Assembly: GCA_024641135.1 (NCBI GenBank)
Contig: JAHEDS010000011.1
Coordinates: forward strand, 1-36,137
Direction of reading: 5' to 3'
Source of the DNA: Flavobacteriales bacterium
GTDB taxonomy: Bacteria; Bacteroidota; Bacteroidia; Flavobacteriales; Flavobacteriaceae
DNA: 36,137 nucleotides
The notes under the pieces were generated by a model, which was not told where the DNA came from, did not search any database, and saw nothing but the letters and a program-made list of their open reading frames with translations. Every line of letters starts with the position of its first letter. The first letter of the stretch is position 1. Position numbers and translations under genes: made by a program. Below are positions 1-7,839 of the stretch, piece by piece.

Positions 1-620
1 GGTAGTAATTCTACACTTTGAACATCAGTCTCAATCATACCCACTAAATTTCCAATAGGGAAGTTTAAAGCAGGTGTTGAGTTATCCATACCATCTACTA
101 ATTGCATGAATCTATTATTTGCAAAAGTTGCAAAACCTCTCGTGTTAATTGATTTAAATGTTAAACTGTTTGTATTAACATCCACTCCTTTAAGGTTTTC
201 TAAGCCATCATAAAAGTCAACAGAAGCCGTGTTTTTAATTTCTTTAAGACCTATTCTTTCAACAGTAACAGGTGATTCAAAAATACGCTCAGGTGTTCTT
301 GAAGCAGAAATAACAACTTCATCTAAAGAAGTTCCTTCAATAAGCACAAAATTAACCGTTTGGTTATTTGTTGTAATTTGCTCAGTTACTGATTGAAAAC
401 CAACACTACTTGCTTGTAACGCAAATGGTGGATTTACATTTGTTTTGAGTGTGAAAGCACCATCAAAATCGGTGACGGTTCCTGATGTAGTTCCTACTAC
501 TATGATATTAGCACCTGGAATAGGTTGGCCACTATCATCTACAACAGTTCCAGAAATAGTTGTTTGTGAATATGAAAAACCACAAAAAAACAACAGTAAA
601 AATGGTAGAATTGTTTTCAT
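1..620 (-). CDS. TonB-dependent receptor, N-terminal part (cut by window edge)
   Basis: The reading frame starts with ATG (complement of 618-620) and runs off the left edge, leaving 206 residues. A signal peptide (MKTILPFLLLFFCGFSYSQ) is followed by a carboxypeptidase-regulatory-like beta-sandwich at about residues 20-100, recognisable by SGTVVDDSGQPIPGANI, GTVTDFDGAFTL and ASSVGF. After the linker DEVVISASRTPERI comes the start of a plug domain, with LKGVDVNTNS and INTRGFAT. This is the standard N-terminus of Bacteroidota outer-membrane receptors that take up siderophores, vitamins or oligosaccharides using TonB energy. The substrate cannot be told from this part, and no SusD-like partner lies inside the window. 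No clear TAnnTTTG box was found upstream. Confidence 0.9.
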   Translation of the reverse strand, partial: MKTILPFLLLFFCGFSYSQTTISGTVVDDSGQPIPGANIIVVGTTSGTVTDFDGAFTLKTNVNPPFALQASSVGFQSVTEQITTNNQTVNFVLIEGTSLDEVVISASRTPERIFESPVTVERIGLKEIKNTASVDFYDGLENLKGVDVNTNSLTFKSINTRGFATFANNRFMQLVDGMDNSTPALNFPIGNLVGMIETDVQSVELL

Positions 621-752
621 TTATAAGATTTAGATTAGTTTTAAGTGTTCAATATTAAAAAGAAAAAACCTTTTTATTACATAAATATATAAAAATTTAC
701 GGAAGCATTATATAAATCCTTAAAAAACAGGGGCTTTATTTAAATTATTAGT

Positions 753-801
753 AATACAAAAAGATTTAATTATGGATTGAATAATTAAATCTTTTTGTAT
801 T
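753..801 (-). terminator. Long perfect hairpin between glmS and the receptor gene
   Basis: The arms at 753-773 and 781-801 are perfectly complementary over 21 bases, with a 7-base loop (GGATTGA). The arms are AT-rich and carry an A5/T5 run, so the hairpin could end transcription in either direction. It lies about 35 bases after the glmS stop codon and 130 bases before the receptor start, so its likely job is to separate the two minus-strand genes. Confidence 0.7.
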
Positions 802-836
802 TGATTTAGAAAAGTTAAAAAAAGCCTTTCACAAAA

Positions 837-2684
837 TTATTCTACCGTAACAGATTTTGCTAAATTTCTTGGCTGATCAACATTCTTTCCAAGTAACACC
901 GCAATATGGTAGGATAATAGTTGTAAAGGGATCGTTGTTAACAGAGGCGATAATGACTCTAATGTTTCAGGAACTTCAATAACGTGATCGGCTAATTCTC
1001 TTACATCGACGTCTCCTTCAGTTACTATACCTATTATTTTTCCTTTTCTTGATTTTATTTCCTGAATGTTACTTACTACCTTTTCATAGTGCCCTTTTTT
1101 AGTAGCAATAACAACAATAGGCATGTTTTCGTCAATTAAAGCAATAGGACCATGTTTCATTTCTGCAGCAGGATATCCTTCAGCATGTATATAGGAAATC
1201 TCTTTTAATTTTAATGCCCCTTCAAGAGCTACTGGGAAATTATAGCCTCTTCCTAAGTACAAGAAGTTGTGTACATCTTTATAAATCTCAGCTATATGTT
1301 TGATATGTTCATTAGCTTCTAATACTTTTTCTACTTTTTTAGGAATCATTTCCAGTTCTAGCAAATGGTGACGGAAGTCTGAACTTGAAATCGTACCCTT
1401 TGCCCTAGCTAAACGCAGTGCAATAAGAGATAAAACAGTAATTTGTGTAGTAAATGCTTTAGTTGAGGCTACTCCAATTTCTGGCCCAGCATGTGTATAA
1501 GCTCCGGCATCTGTTTCTCTGGCAATAGAAGAACCAACAACGTTACAAACACCGAAAACAAAAGCTCCTTTAGATTTTGCTAATTTGATGGCCGCTAATG
1601 TATCGGCAGTTTCTCCTGATTGTGATATGGCAATAACAACATCTTTTTCAGTGATAATAGGGTTTCGGTATCTGAATTCTGAAGCATATTCTACTTCAAC
1701 GGGAATTCTGGCTAAATCTTCAAAAATATATTCAGCGACTAGACCAGCATGCCATGAAGTTCCACAGGCCACAATAATAATTCTGTCAGCATTCAAGAAT
1801 TTTTTCATATTATCCTCAACACTGCCCATTTTTATGATAGCTTCTTGCCTGTTAAGCCTTCCTCTGTAGGTGTCGATAATTGCTTTTGGTTGCTCGTATA
1901 TTTCTTTTAACATGAAATGCTCAAAACCACCTTTTTCGATTTGATCCAAATTCATTTTAAGCGTCTGTACATAAGGAACAACAGAAGAGTCATCTTTTAT
2001 TTTTCTAACTTTTATGTCTTTATTTAATCTGATAATTGCCATTTCTTCATCTTCCAAGTAAATGGCGTCTTTAGTATATTCTAAGAAAGGAGAGGCATCA
2101 CTGGCAATAAAAAATTCATCTTTACCAACACCAATAGCTAAAGGACTACCTAATCTAGCAATAACAATTTCTTTTGGACGGGTTTTATCAAAAACCGCAA
2201 TAGCGTAAGCTCCAACAACTTGATTTAAAGCAATTTGTACAGCTTGACCTAATTTTACATTTTCTTTGTTTTTAACATCCTCAATTAGGTTAACTAAAAC
2301 TTCAGTATCAGTATCTGAGTCAAAATGATACCCTCGAGATATTAATTCTTTACGTAGAGATTCATAATTTTCTATAATTCCATTATGAATAATAACTAAA
2401 TCTCCGGAATTAGAATAATGCGGATGGGAATTAACGTCGTTTGGAACCCCGTGTGTTGCCCATCTTGTGTGCCCAATACCTATGTTCCCGGTACTGGTAA
2501 TATCTGTGTGCAATTTGTTTTCAAGATCTACAACTTTCCCTTTGGTTTTACACACTTTTAAATCAGTCCCGTCAAATAGGGCTATTCCAGCACTATCATA
2601 ACCTCTATATTCCAGTCTTTTTAAGCCTTCAATAATAATTGGGTAAGCTTCTCTTGGTCCAATATATCCAACGATTCCACACAT
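837..2684 (-). CDS. glmS: Glutamine--fructose-6-phosphate aminotransferase (isomerizing)
   Basis: This cytoplasmic enzyme makes glucosamine-6-phosphate from fructose-6-phosphate and glutamine, the first step toward UDP-GlcNAc for peptidoglycan and lipid A. The 615 residues are full length. The N-terminus MCGIVGYIG exposes the Cys2 nucleophile of the class II glutamine amidotransferase domain, with HTRWATHG at 72-79. Two SIS sugar-isomerase domains follow (CGTSWHAG, then SQSGETADT near residue 355), and the protein ends in the family's conserved KSVTVE. The upstream 170 bases show no glmS-ribozyme-like structure that I can recognise and no exact TAnnTTTG box. A strong hairpin follows the gene. 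It shares its strand with the DUF4270 gene but is probably a separate unit, given the 170-base gap. Confidence 0.97.
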   Translation of the reverse strand: MCGIVGYIGPREAYPIIIEGLKRLEYRGYDSAGIALFDGTDLKVCKTKGKVVDLENKLHTDITSTGNIGIGHTRWATHGVPNDVNSHPHYSNSGDLVIIHNGIIENYESLRKELISRGYHFDSDTDTEVLVNLIEDVKNKENVKLGQAVQIALNQVVGAYAIAVFDKTRPKEIVIARLGSPLAIGVGKDEFFIASDASPFLEYTKDAIYLEDEEMAIIRLNKDIKVRKIKDDSSVVPYVQTLKMNLDQIEKGGFEHFMLKEIYEQPKAIIDTYRGRLNRQEAIIKMGSVEDNMKKFLNADRIIIVACGTSWHAGLVAEYIFEDLARIPVEVEYASEFRYRNPIITEKDVVIAISQSGETADTLAAIKLAKSKGAFVFGVCNVVGSSIARETDAGAYTHAGPEIGVASTKAFTTQITVLSLIALRLARAKGTISSSDFRHHLLELEMIPKKVEKVLEANEHIKHIAEIYKDVHNFLYLGRGYNFPVALEGALKLKEISYIHAEGYPAAEMKHGPIALIDENMPIVVIATKKGHYEKVVSNIQEIKSRKGKIIGIVTEGDVDVRELADHVIEVPETLESLSPLLTTIPLQLLSYHIAVLLGKNVDQPRNLAKSVTVE

Positions 2685-2854
2685 AATAAATTAATTTGAT
2701 TTGGGTTAATATTAATAGCCAGAACAAATATCAAAAAATAAATTCCAATTGAAGACATTTATTATATAAAGTCCATGTTTTATACGTTGAAATTCAATTT
2801 TAAAGCTTAAAAGAGTCAATTAATATTATATTAAAACTCCTACAGGCAAATAAA

Positions 2855-4540
2855 TTAATTTTGATTGCTTTCAGTAAAATAAATTTCTAATGACATTCTT
2901 TTATTAGCAGGGACATTTTCATTACTTCCATAAACAACAGTACCCCTAGGTGTAATAATTGAAGCCGCAGGAACTCCTGTAACTTGGTCTTTGCTATTTA
3001 AAATACTTGAGGTAGACACATAGTTTACATTTGTCGATAAAACCAAGCCAATTTTAGTATTGGTGGAGTCTTTTTGTAAAATATTGTTTAATTGTGAAGT
3101 TAGTCTAATTTTATATTTTGACACACCATTATCATCTGTAACACGATTTCCTAAATGAATGATCTTTGAGTTTAATGGATCTGCTGTATTACTTGAAGGG
3201 TCAAAACTATAATCAATAAAAGGAATATTGTTTTTCACATCATAAGCATAAATTCTGTCATACTTGTGAAAATCTTCTGATGGCACTGTCATTGATTCAT
3301 CCTCATAAATAATTAATTGTGCTTCATTAATTAATTTTTTAAGAACATAATTGCCGTTTTTTAAAATGTAATCTCCGTTTTCGTCAACAGCTCTATATTC
3401 TTTTTTAAAGCATTCAATAGCCGTTGTTTCACTGCCTTCACAATTTACCATTCCGCTAAAAAGGTCAACAACGGCCATTGAGCCTTCTGATCCTTTTAGG
3501 TATAATTTTTCGTCACCATTAATTCTATCCCCATCACCTATGGAAACTAAATTGTAGTTATTAATGAAAGGGTTTAATTTGTTTCCGTTAAAGTTGAATC
3601 CATAGGAGTCCTGAAATTTTTCAGTACTATCGGCAGAAGAATCATAGGAATAATAAATAGTAATATTTGAGCCATTATCTGCTATATTAAATAATAGCAT
3701 ATTCCCGTCACCATTTATTGCTTCGGCTTTAAAATAAAGACCTCTAAAATAATTATAAAAATTATTGGCATTTCTTAGTTCGTCACTTCCTTCTTTGTCA
3801 AAAATAGTGGCCGTCCAAAAGTCTTTGTCTAAGTGAGCTCTTAAAGCAGGTGCAATTCTTTCAGTGGTCTCTGTCCCATCTTTACTTACCTTTTTTAAAA
3901 CAATAGCTTCACTACTCGGAATAAATTCATTATCCTCATAAATAAGAGCACCTTTGTGGCTGTCAAAATTTATTATACTTGTCTCTGTTATTGCAAAATT
4001 ATCTGTAGGATTAGGAGTATCACTTGCGTGTGAATAATAATTTTGAGAAACATTTAATTCTGTATTTGGGTTAAAATCTCTAAGAAAATAATTGTTTTGA
4101 TAAACAGATAATTTAATAGGAGAACTTCCAAAAAGAGAATCTTTTATAGAATAAACACTATTCCCGTTAACATCTGTAGAGTCTTTAATTGTTTTGTTAT
4201 AATAAGGGATAGTTAAAATAACTGAATCAATAACAGCATTATCACCAAAAGAAGGATCAAAAATTGTGGGTGTTATTTGAGTAATTATACTAGCCGTAGA
4301 TTGACCATAAACAGGGTCATTATAAACACCTAGTAAATTAGCGCTTAAATTATTTATTCTTAAAGAATCAAGTTTTTTGTTGTAAGATGTAATCGGTATT
4401 GGGTAGCTGCCGGTGTTAAAGTTTTTAAGACCTATAACGTCACTTTCTAGAGAAGTGAAATCTTGATTACACGCAAAAACAGTCAGTATAGTTAATACTA
4501 AAAAACTAGTAAACTTAAAGGGTTTAAATATTTTTTTCAT
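2855..4540 (-). CDS. DUF4270 family lipoprotein
   Basis: This is a 561-residue exported protein of a Bacteroidota-specific family of unknown function. The N-terminus is a lipoprotein signal: basic MKKIFKPFKF, a hydrophobic stretch, then a cleavage site at VFAC with Cys24 as lipidation residue. The body is rich in beta-strand-like segments and Asn/Asp/Ser, including NAVIDSVILTIPYY (the kind of early strand seen in DUF4270) and KIRLTSQLNNILQ near the C-terminus. It starts 22 bases after the stop of the glycogen-synthase-like gene, so the two are probably co-transcribed. This pairing, next to panC, is to my knowledge recurrent in the phylum. The family call rests on overall appearance and neighbourhood; the lipoprotein call is secure. 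Confidence 0.8.
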   Translation of the reverse strand: MKKIFKPFKFTSFLVLTILTVFACNQDFTSLESDVIGLKNFNTGSYPIPITSYNKKLDSLRINNLSANLLGVYNDPVYGQSTASIITQITPTIFDPSFGDNAVIDSVILTIPYYNKTIKDSTDVNGNSVYSIKDSLFGSSPIKLSVYQNNYFLRDFNPNTELNVSQNYYSHASDTPNPTDNFAITETSIINFDSHKGALIYEDNEFIPSSEAIVLKKVSKDGTETTERIAPALRAHLDKDFWTATIFDKEGSDELRNANNFYNYFRGLYFKAEAINGDGNMLLFNIADNGSNITIYYSYDSSADSTEKFQDSYGFNFNGNKLNPFINNYNLVSIGDGDRINGDEKLYLKGSEGSMAVVDLFSGMVNCEGSETTAIECFKKEYRAVDENGDYILKNGNYVLKKLINEAQLIIYEDESMTVPSEDFHKYDRIYAYDVKNNIPFIDYSFDPSSNTADPLNSKIIHLGNRVTDDNGVSKYKIRLTSQLNNILQKDSTNTKIGLVLSTNVNYVSTSSILNSKDQVTGVPAASIITPRGTVVYGSNENVPANKRMSLEIYFTESNQN

Positions 4541-4562
4541 AGCTTAATTGGAAGGGGGACGA

Positions 4563-5372
4563 TTAACTTAAAACTTGAGAATTTAAAAATTCTGAGTAAG
4601 CTTCACCAAATTCATCTTTGTACTTGTATTCTAAAATCGGTTTATTCGAATTTTTTAAATACGTTTCTAAATCTTTAGGGATAGTTTCAGAGCCCACAAT
4701 TAAAGCATCTGAATGATTAATGGCAATTTTCATTAAGTTTATATACGAAGGAGCAGCTAAAACGTTAATTTTATCTTCCTCAATATTATCAAATTTAATC
4801 TTGTTCAGCATATCTACATTCAACGTATCATCAAAACTTTGATTGTAAACAGATGTTACAATTTTACTTTCAGTAAATAATGGCTCATCTTTATAATATT
4901 CTTTTAGATATAGAGGCAATAATGATGCCAACCATCCATGAACATGAATAACGTCTGGAGACCAATTTAATTTCTTAACAGTTTCAATGACGCCTTTAGC
5001 AAAAAATATGGCGCGTTCATCGTTATCTGGAAATAAATTTCCTGCTTCATCGGTTAAAGTTGCTTTTCTCTTGAAATACTCATCATTATCAATAAAATAA
5101 ACTTGAATACGTTCTTTAGGAATTGATGCTACTTTAATAATAAGAGGCATGTCTAAGTCATTTATCACCAAGTTTATACCAGATAGTCTTATCACTTCAT
5201 GTAATTGATGTCTTCTCTCATTAATGTTACCATATCTTGGCATGAAGATTCTTATTTGGCCACCTTGTTGATTTACTAATCTAGGAGCTTCAAATGACAT
5301 TGAAGAAATTTCGGTTTCAGGTAAATAAGGCACTACTTCAGATGATACATACAATATCCTCTTATCTTTCAT
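4563..5372 (-). CDS. Glycogen/starch synthase-like protein, GT5 N-terminal domain only
   Basis: The 269 residues match only the N-terminal Rossmann half of GT5 glycogen synthases, which are usually about 480 residues. The opening LYVSSEVVPYLPE resembles the family start. The segment DVIHVHGWLASLLPLYL carries the HxHxW signature. The conserved lysine motif KTGG expected just after the start is replaced by residues around PETEIS, and the whole C-terminal GT-B domain is absent. Because both lost parts serve ADP-glucose binding and catalysis, normal glycogen synthase activity is unlikely. Annotation pipelines usually call such proteins glycogen synthase. It heads a probable operon with the DUF4270 lipoprotein and is divergent from panC. 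A -7 box at 5498-5505 probably drives it, with a leader of about 115-120 bases. Confidence 0.8.
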   Translation of the reverse strand: MKDKRILYVSSEVVPYLPETEISSMSFEAPRLVNQQGGQIRIFMPRYGNINERRHQLHEVIRLSGINLVINDLDMPLIIKVASIPKERIQVYFIDNDEYFKRKATLTDEAGNLFPDNDERAIFFAKGVIETVKKLNWSPDVIHVHGWLASLLPLYLKEYYKDEPLFTESKIVTSVYNQSFDDTLNVDMLNKIKFDNIEEDKINVLAAPSYINLMKIAINHSDALIVGSETIPKDLETYLKNSNKPILEYKYKDEFGEAYSEFLNSQVLS

Positions 5373-5497
5373 ATGTTAGTTTTTGCTACTTTTTTATATC
5401 TAAATGTTCCAAGCAATTCAATTGTTTGTTGTAAATAATTGAAATTAGCAAGGGGTGTAAATTGAGTTCTTTTTAAAAAATCAAAATAAAAAACACG

Positions 5498-5505
5498 CAA
5501 AAGTA
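5498..5505 (-). promoter_or_regulatory. Bacteroidetes -7 box for the GT5-like gene
   Basis: On the minus strand this reads TACTTTTG, an exact match to the Bacteroidetes consensus TAnnTTTG. It lies about 125 bases upstream of the ATG. No TTG is found at the usual -33 spacing, so the assignment depends on the -7 box alone. Confidence 0.5.
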
Positions 5506-5536
5506 CAAAATTTTATGCAGATTGAATGTAAAATCT

Positions 5537-5544
5537 TAAGTTTG
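5537..5544 (+). promoter_or_regulatory. Bacteroidetes -7 box for panC
   Basis: TAAGTTTG matches TAnnTTTG exactly and lies 24 bases before the panC GTG start, predicting a leader of roughly 18-20 bases. It is back to back with the minus-strand box at 5498-5505, so the two divergent promoters are only about 30 bases apart. No good -33 TTG is visible. Confidence 0.55.
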
Positions 5545-5568
5545 CACCCGTTAAATTTTTATTAAAAA

Positions 5569-6417
5569 GTGGAGATTTTTTCAAACGTAAAGGAAATATC
5601 AAATATAATTGCTGCAATCAAAGCACAGCAATTTAGTATTGGTTTCGTTCCCACAATGGGTGCATTACATAAAGGGCATTTGGCATTGGTTGAAAAAGCG
5701 ATGGCTAATAATGATAAAGTTTTTGTAAGTGTTTTTGTAAATCCAACACAATTTAATAATACTGATGATCTTAATAAGTACCCAAGGAACTTAGAAAAAG
5801 ACATTGCGCAATTAGAGTCAATTTCTAAGGAAATTTTAGTTTTTGCACCTACGGTTCATGAGATGTATGAAGGAAACACCACTGCTCAACAATTTGATTT
5901 TGATGGTTTGGAAAACGAAATGGAAGGCAAGTTCAGGAAAGGGCATTTTAATGGCGTTGGTACTATTGTAAAGCGACTGTTTGAAATTGTAAAACCCGAT
6001 AATGCCTATTTTGGTGAAAAGGATTTTCAACAACTTCAAATAATCAAAAAACTAGTAGAAAAATATCATATTCCTGTAAATGTAGTGGGTTGTAAAATTG
6101 AACGAGAATTCAATGGTTTGGCTATGAGTTCGCGCAATGCCAGACTGACAGACTCACAAAAAAGAGAAGCCCCTTTTATATATAAAACGCTAAAAACTGC
6201 CAAAACACTTTTTGGCACAAAAAGTGCTAATCAAGTATCTAAATGGGTCAATAATCAATTTGAAAACAATAAAATATTAACCTTAGAATATTTTAATATT
6301 TCTGAAGTAGATTCGTTAAAGGAGATGAAACGGAAATCTGAAAATAAAAAATACAGAGCTTTTATAGCGGTTTATGCCGGTGATATTAGGCTCATTGATA
6401 ATATCGCATTAAATTAA
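5569..6417 (+). CDS. panC: Pantothenate synthetase (pantoate--beta-alanine ligase)
   Basis: It condenses pantoate and beta-alanine with ATP to make pantothenate, the precursor of CoA. The 282 residues are typical of the family. The nucleotide-binding HIGH-like motif is seen at 28-37 ([10 protein letters not shown], His34 and His37), [10 protein letters not shown] at 53-62, [10 protein letters not shown] near 147-156, and the KMSKS-like MSSRN at 186-190. The start is GTG: it gives the expected N-terminus [10 protein letters not shown], and the next in-frame Met (residue 30) lies inside the active site. The next gene is panD, which supplies beta-alanine, so the two adjacent genes complete the last part of the pathway. 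Confidence 0.97.
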   Translation: MEIFSNVKEISNIIAAIKAQQFSIGFVPTMGALHKGHLALVEKAMANNDKVFVSVFVNPTQFNNTDDLNKYPRNLEKDIAQLESISKEILVFAPTVHEMYEGNTTAQQFDFDGLENEMEGKFRKGHFNGVGTIVKRLFEIVKPDNAYFGEKDFQQLQIIKKLVEKYHIPVNVVGCKIEREFNGLAMSSRNARLTDSQKREAPFIYKTLKTAKTLFGTKSANQVSKWVNNQFENNKILTLEYFNISEVDSLKEMKRKSENKKYRAFIAVYAGDIRLIDNIALN

Positions 6418-6426
6418 TTATCTTTG
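6395..6426 (+). promoter_or_regulatory. Promoter inside the panC 3' end driving panD
   Basis: TTG at 6395-6397, a 21-base spacer, then TATCTTTG at 6419-6426: a full match to the Bacteroidetes -33/-7 pattern. The -7 box ends 4 bases before the panD ATG at 6431, so transcription should begin at or within a few bases of the A of the start codon. Confidence 0.7.
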
Positions 6427-6430
6427 CCAC

Positions 6431-6781
6431 ATGCAAGTTCAAGTAGTAAAATCGAAGATTCACAGAGTAAAATGTACAGGAGCAGACCTTAATTATATAG
6501 GTAGCATAACTATTGACGAGGATTTAATGGATGCTGCTAATATTATTCAAGGCGAAAAAGTTCAGATTGTCAATAACGATAATGGTGAGCGATTAGACAC
6601 TTATGTTATACCTGGTCCACGAAATAGTGGGGAAATTACTCTAAACGGAGCAGCAGCTAGAAAAGTTTCCGTTGGAGATACTTTAATATTGATAACCTAT
6701 GCCTTTATGGATTTTGAAGAAGCAAAGACATTTAAGCCTTCTTTAGTGTTTCCAGATGAGGCTACCAACCTCTTAAAATAA
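6431..6781 (+). CDS. panD: Aspartate 1-decarboxylase proenzyme
   Basis: It makes beta-alanine from L-aspartate for pantothenate synthesis. The 116 residues match the family length. The self-processing site is the Gly24-Ser25 bond in [10 protein letters not shown], where Ser25 becomes the pyruvoyl group. Other family marks are Lys9-His11 near the start (SKIHRVK), the tyrosine-containing IGSITID strand, and NGAAAR in the middle. The gene starts 13 bases after panC. It has its own full promoter ending 4 bases before the ATG and no Shine-Dalgarno-like sequence, which suggests a leaderless transcript in addition to any read-through from panC. Confidence 0.97.
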   Translation: MQVQVVKSKIHRVKCTGADLNYIGSITIDEDLMDAANIIQGEKVQIVNNDNGERLDTYVIPGPRNSGEITLNGAAARKVSVGDTLILITYAFMDFEEAKTFKPSLVFPDEATNLLK

Positions 6782-6785
6782 ACTG

Positions 6786-7772
6786 TTGTCTCAAAACATA
6801 AAGAGAATTCTAAAGATTGTACTACCACTATTACTGGGAGTTATTTTGGTTTGGTATGCCCTTTCACAAGTTTCCTTAGATGAGTTATTTATTTATTTAA
6901 AAAAGGCCGATTATAAATGGATAATTCTAGGCTTGTTTTTGGGAATATTAAGTCATATCTCAAGAGCCTATCGCTGGTTGTTTATGCTTGAACCTTTAGG
7001 ATATAAAATTAAATTTGGAAACAGTTTTATGGCTGTATTTGCCGCATATTTAATTAATTATACTATTCCAAGAGCTGGTGAAGTGGCCAGGGCTTCAATT
7101 ATATCAAATTATGAAAAAGTGCCTTTTGAAAAAGGCTTTGGCACTATTGTTTCTGAGCGGATTGCCGATTTAATAATGATGAGTGGTATTATTTTAATCA
7201 CTTTATTTCTACAGTTTGATTTTATATATAGTTTTCTCGTAGCTAAATTTAATCTCTCCAAAATTGCAATTGGAGGAATAATTTTACTACTGTTAGCATT
7301 TGGATTTTTAAAACTCATTAAGCATAGCAAGTTTAAAATAGCTTTAAAAATCAAATCTTTTATTAAAGGATTATTAGAGGGGGTTTTCAGTATTTTTAAA
7401 ATGGATAAAAAATGGCCCTTTTTAGTCCACACTGTATTTATTTGGGTTATGTATGTACTCATGTTTTACGTAACGTCTTTCGCTGTAAGCGAATTGGACC
7501 AAATTTCTATGGGGGCTATTTTAGTTGGATTTATTTCTGCAAGCTTTAGTATTGCTGCTACCAATGGAGGTATTGGCTCCTATCCTCTGGCAATTTTTGC
7601 TGCCTTTTCAATTTTTGGAATTGCAAAAGAGCCTAGTTTGGCTTTTGGTTGGATTATTTGGTCTTCACAAACACTAATGATTATAGTCTTTGGGGCATTA
7701 TCATTAATTTACCTGCCTATTTATAATAGAAAACAGCAAAAAAAGCAGCATGAAATGAGTAATAAGGTTTAG
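6786..7772 (+). CDS. YbhN/UPF0104-type flippase-like integral membrane protein
   Basis: This is a 328-residue inner-membrane protein of the lysylphosphatidylglycerol-synthase transmembrane family (also called UPF0104 or YbhN). It has about eight hydrophobic helices, the first at residues 7-27. Family-type motifs include SHISRAYRW (near 56-64), INYTIPRAGEVARA (near 90-103) and ATNGGIGSYPLAIFA in the C-terminal half. No soluble catalytic domain is attached, so it is not a complete MprF. Members are thought to move or handle lipids, but this substrate is unknown. The start is TTG, 4 bases after the panD stop; no ATG or GTG is available nearby. It is probably co-transcribed with panD. Confidence 0.85.
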   Translation: MSQNIKRILKIVLPLLLGVILVWYALSQVSLDELFIYLKKADYKWIILGLFLGILSHISRAYRWLFMLEPLGYKIKFGNSFMAVFAAYLINYTIPRAGEVARASIISNYEKVPFEKGFGTIVSERIADLIMMSGIILITLFLQFDFIYSFLVAKFNLSKIAIGGIILLLLAFGFLKLIKHSKFKIALKIKSFIKGLLEGVFSIFKMDKKWPFLVHTVFIWVMYVLMFYVTSFAVSELDQISMGAILVGFISASFSIAATNGGIGSYPLAIFAAFSIFGIAKEPSLAFGWIIWSSQTLMIIVFGALSLIYLPIYNRKQQKKQHEMSNKV

Positions 7773-7839
7773 AATACTTTGTTTTTAAACTTTCGCTTTA
7801 TTTATTACCTTGCCATATATTAAAACTCAAATCAAATAT

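Noticed and set aside
445-633. Small plus-strand ORF of 62 codons over the receptor gene
   Set aside because: It is antisense to the signal peptide and the first domain of the TonB-dependent receptor, whose minus-strand product is clearly recognisable; the plus-strand product has no family features.
2685-2854. Possible glmS ribozyme or riboswitch upstream of glmS
   Set aside because: The 170 bases are AT-rich and I could not find the conserved core or pairing of the ribozyme, which is mainly a Firmicutes element.
5562-6039. Two minus-strand ORFs opposite panC
   Set aside because: They are shadows of panC, with no start signal, no promoter and no recognisable product.
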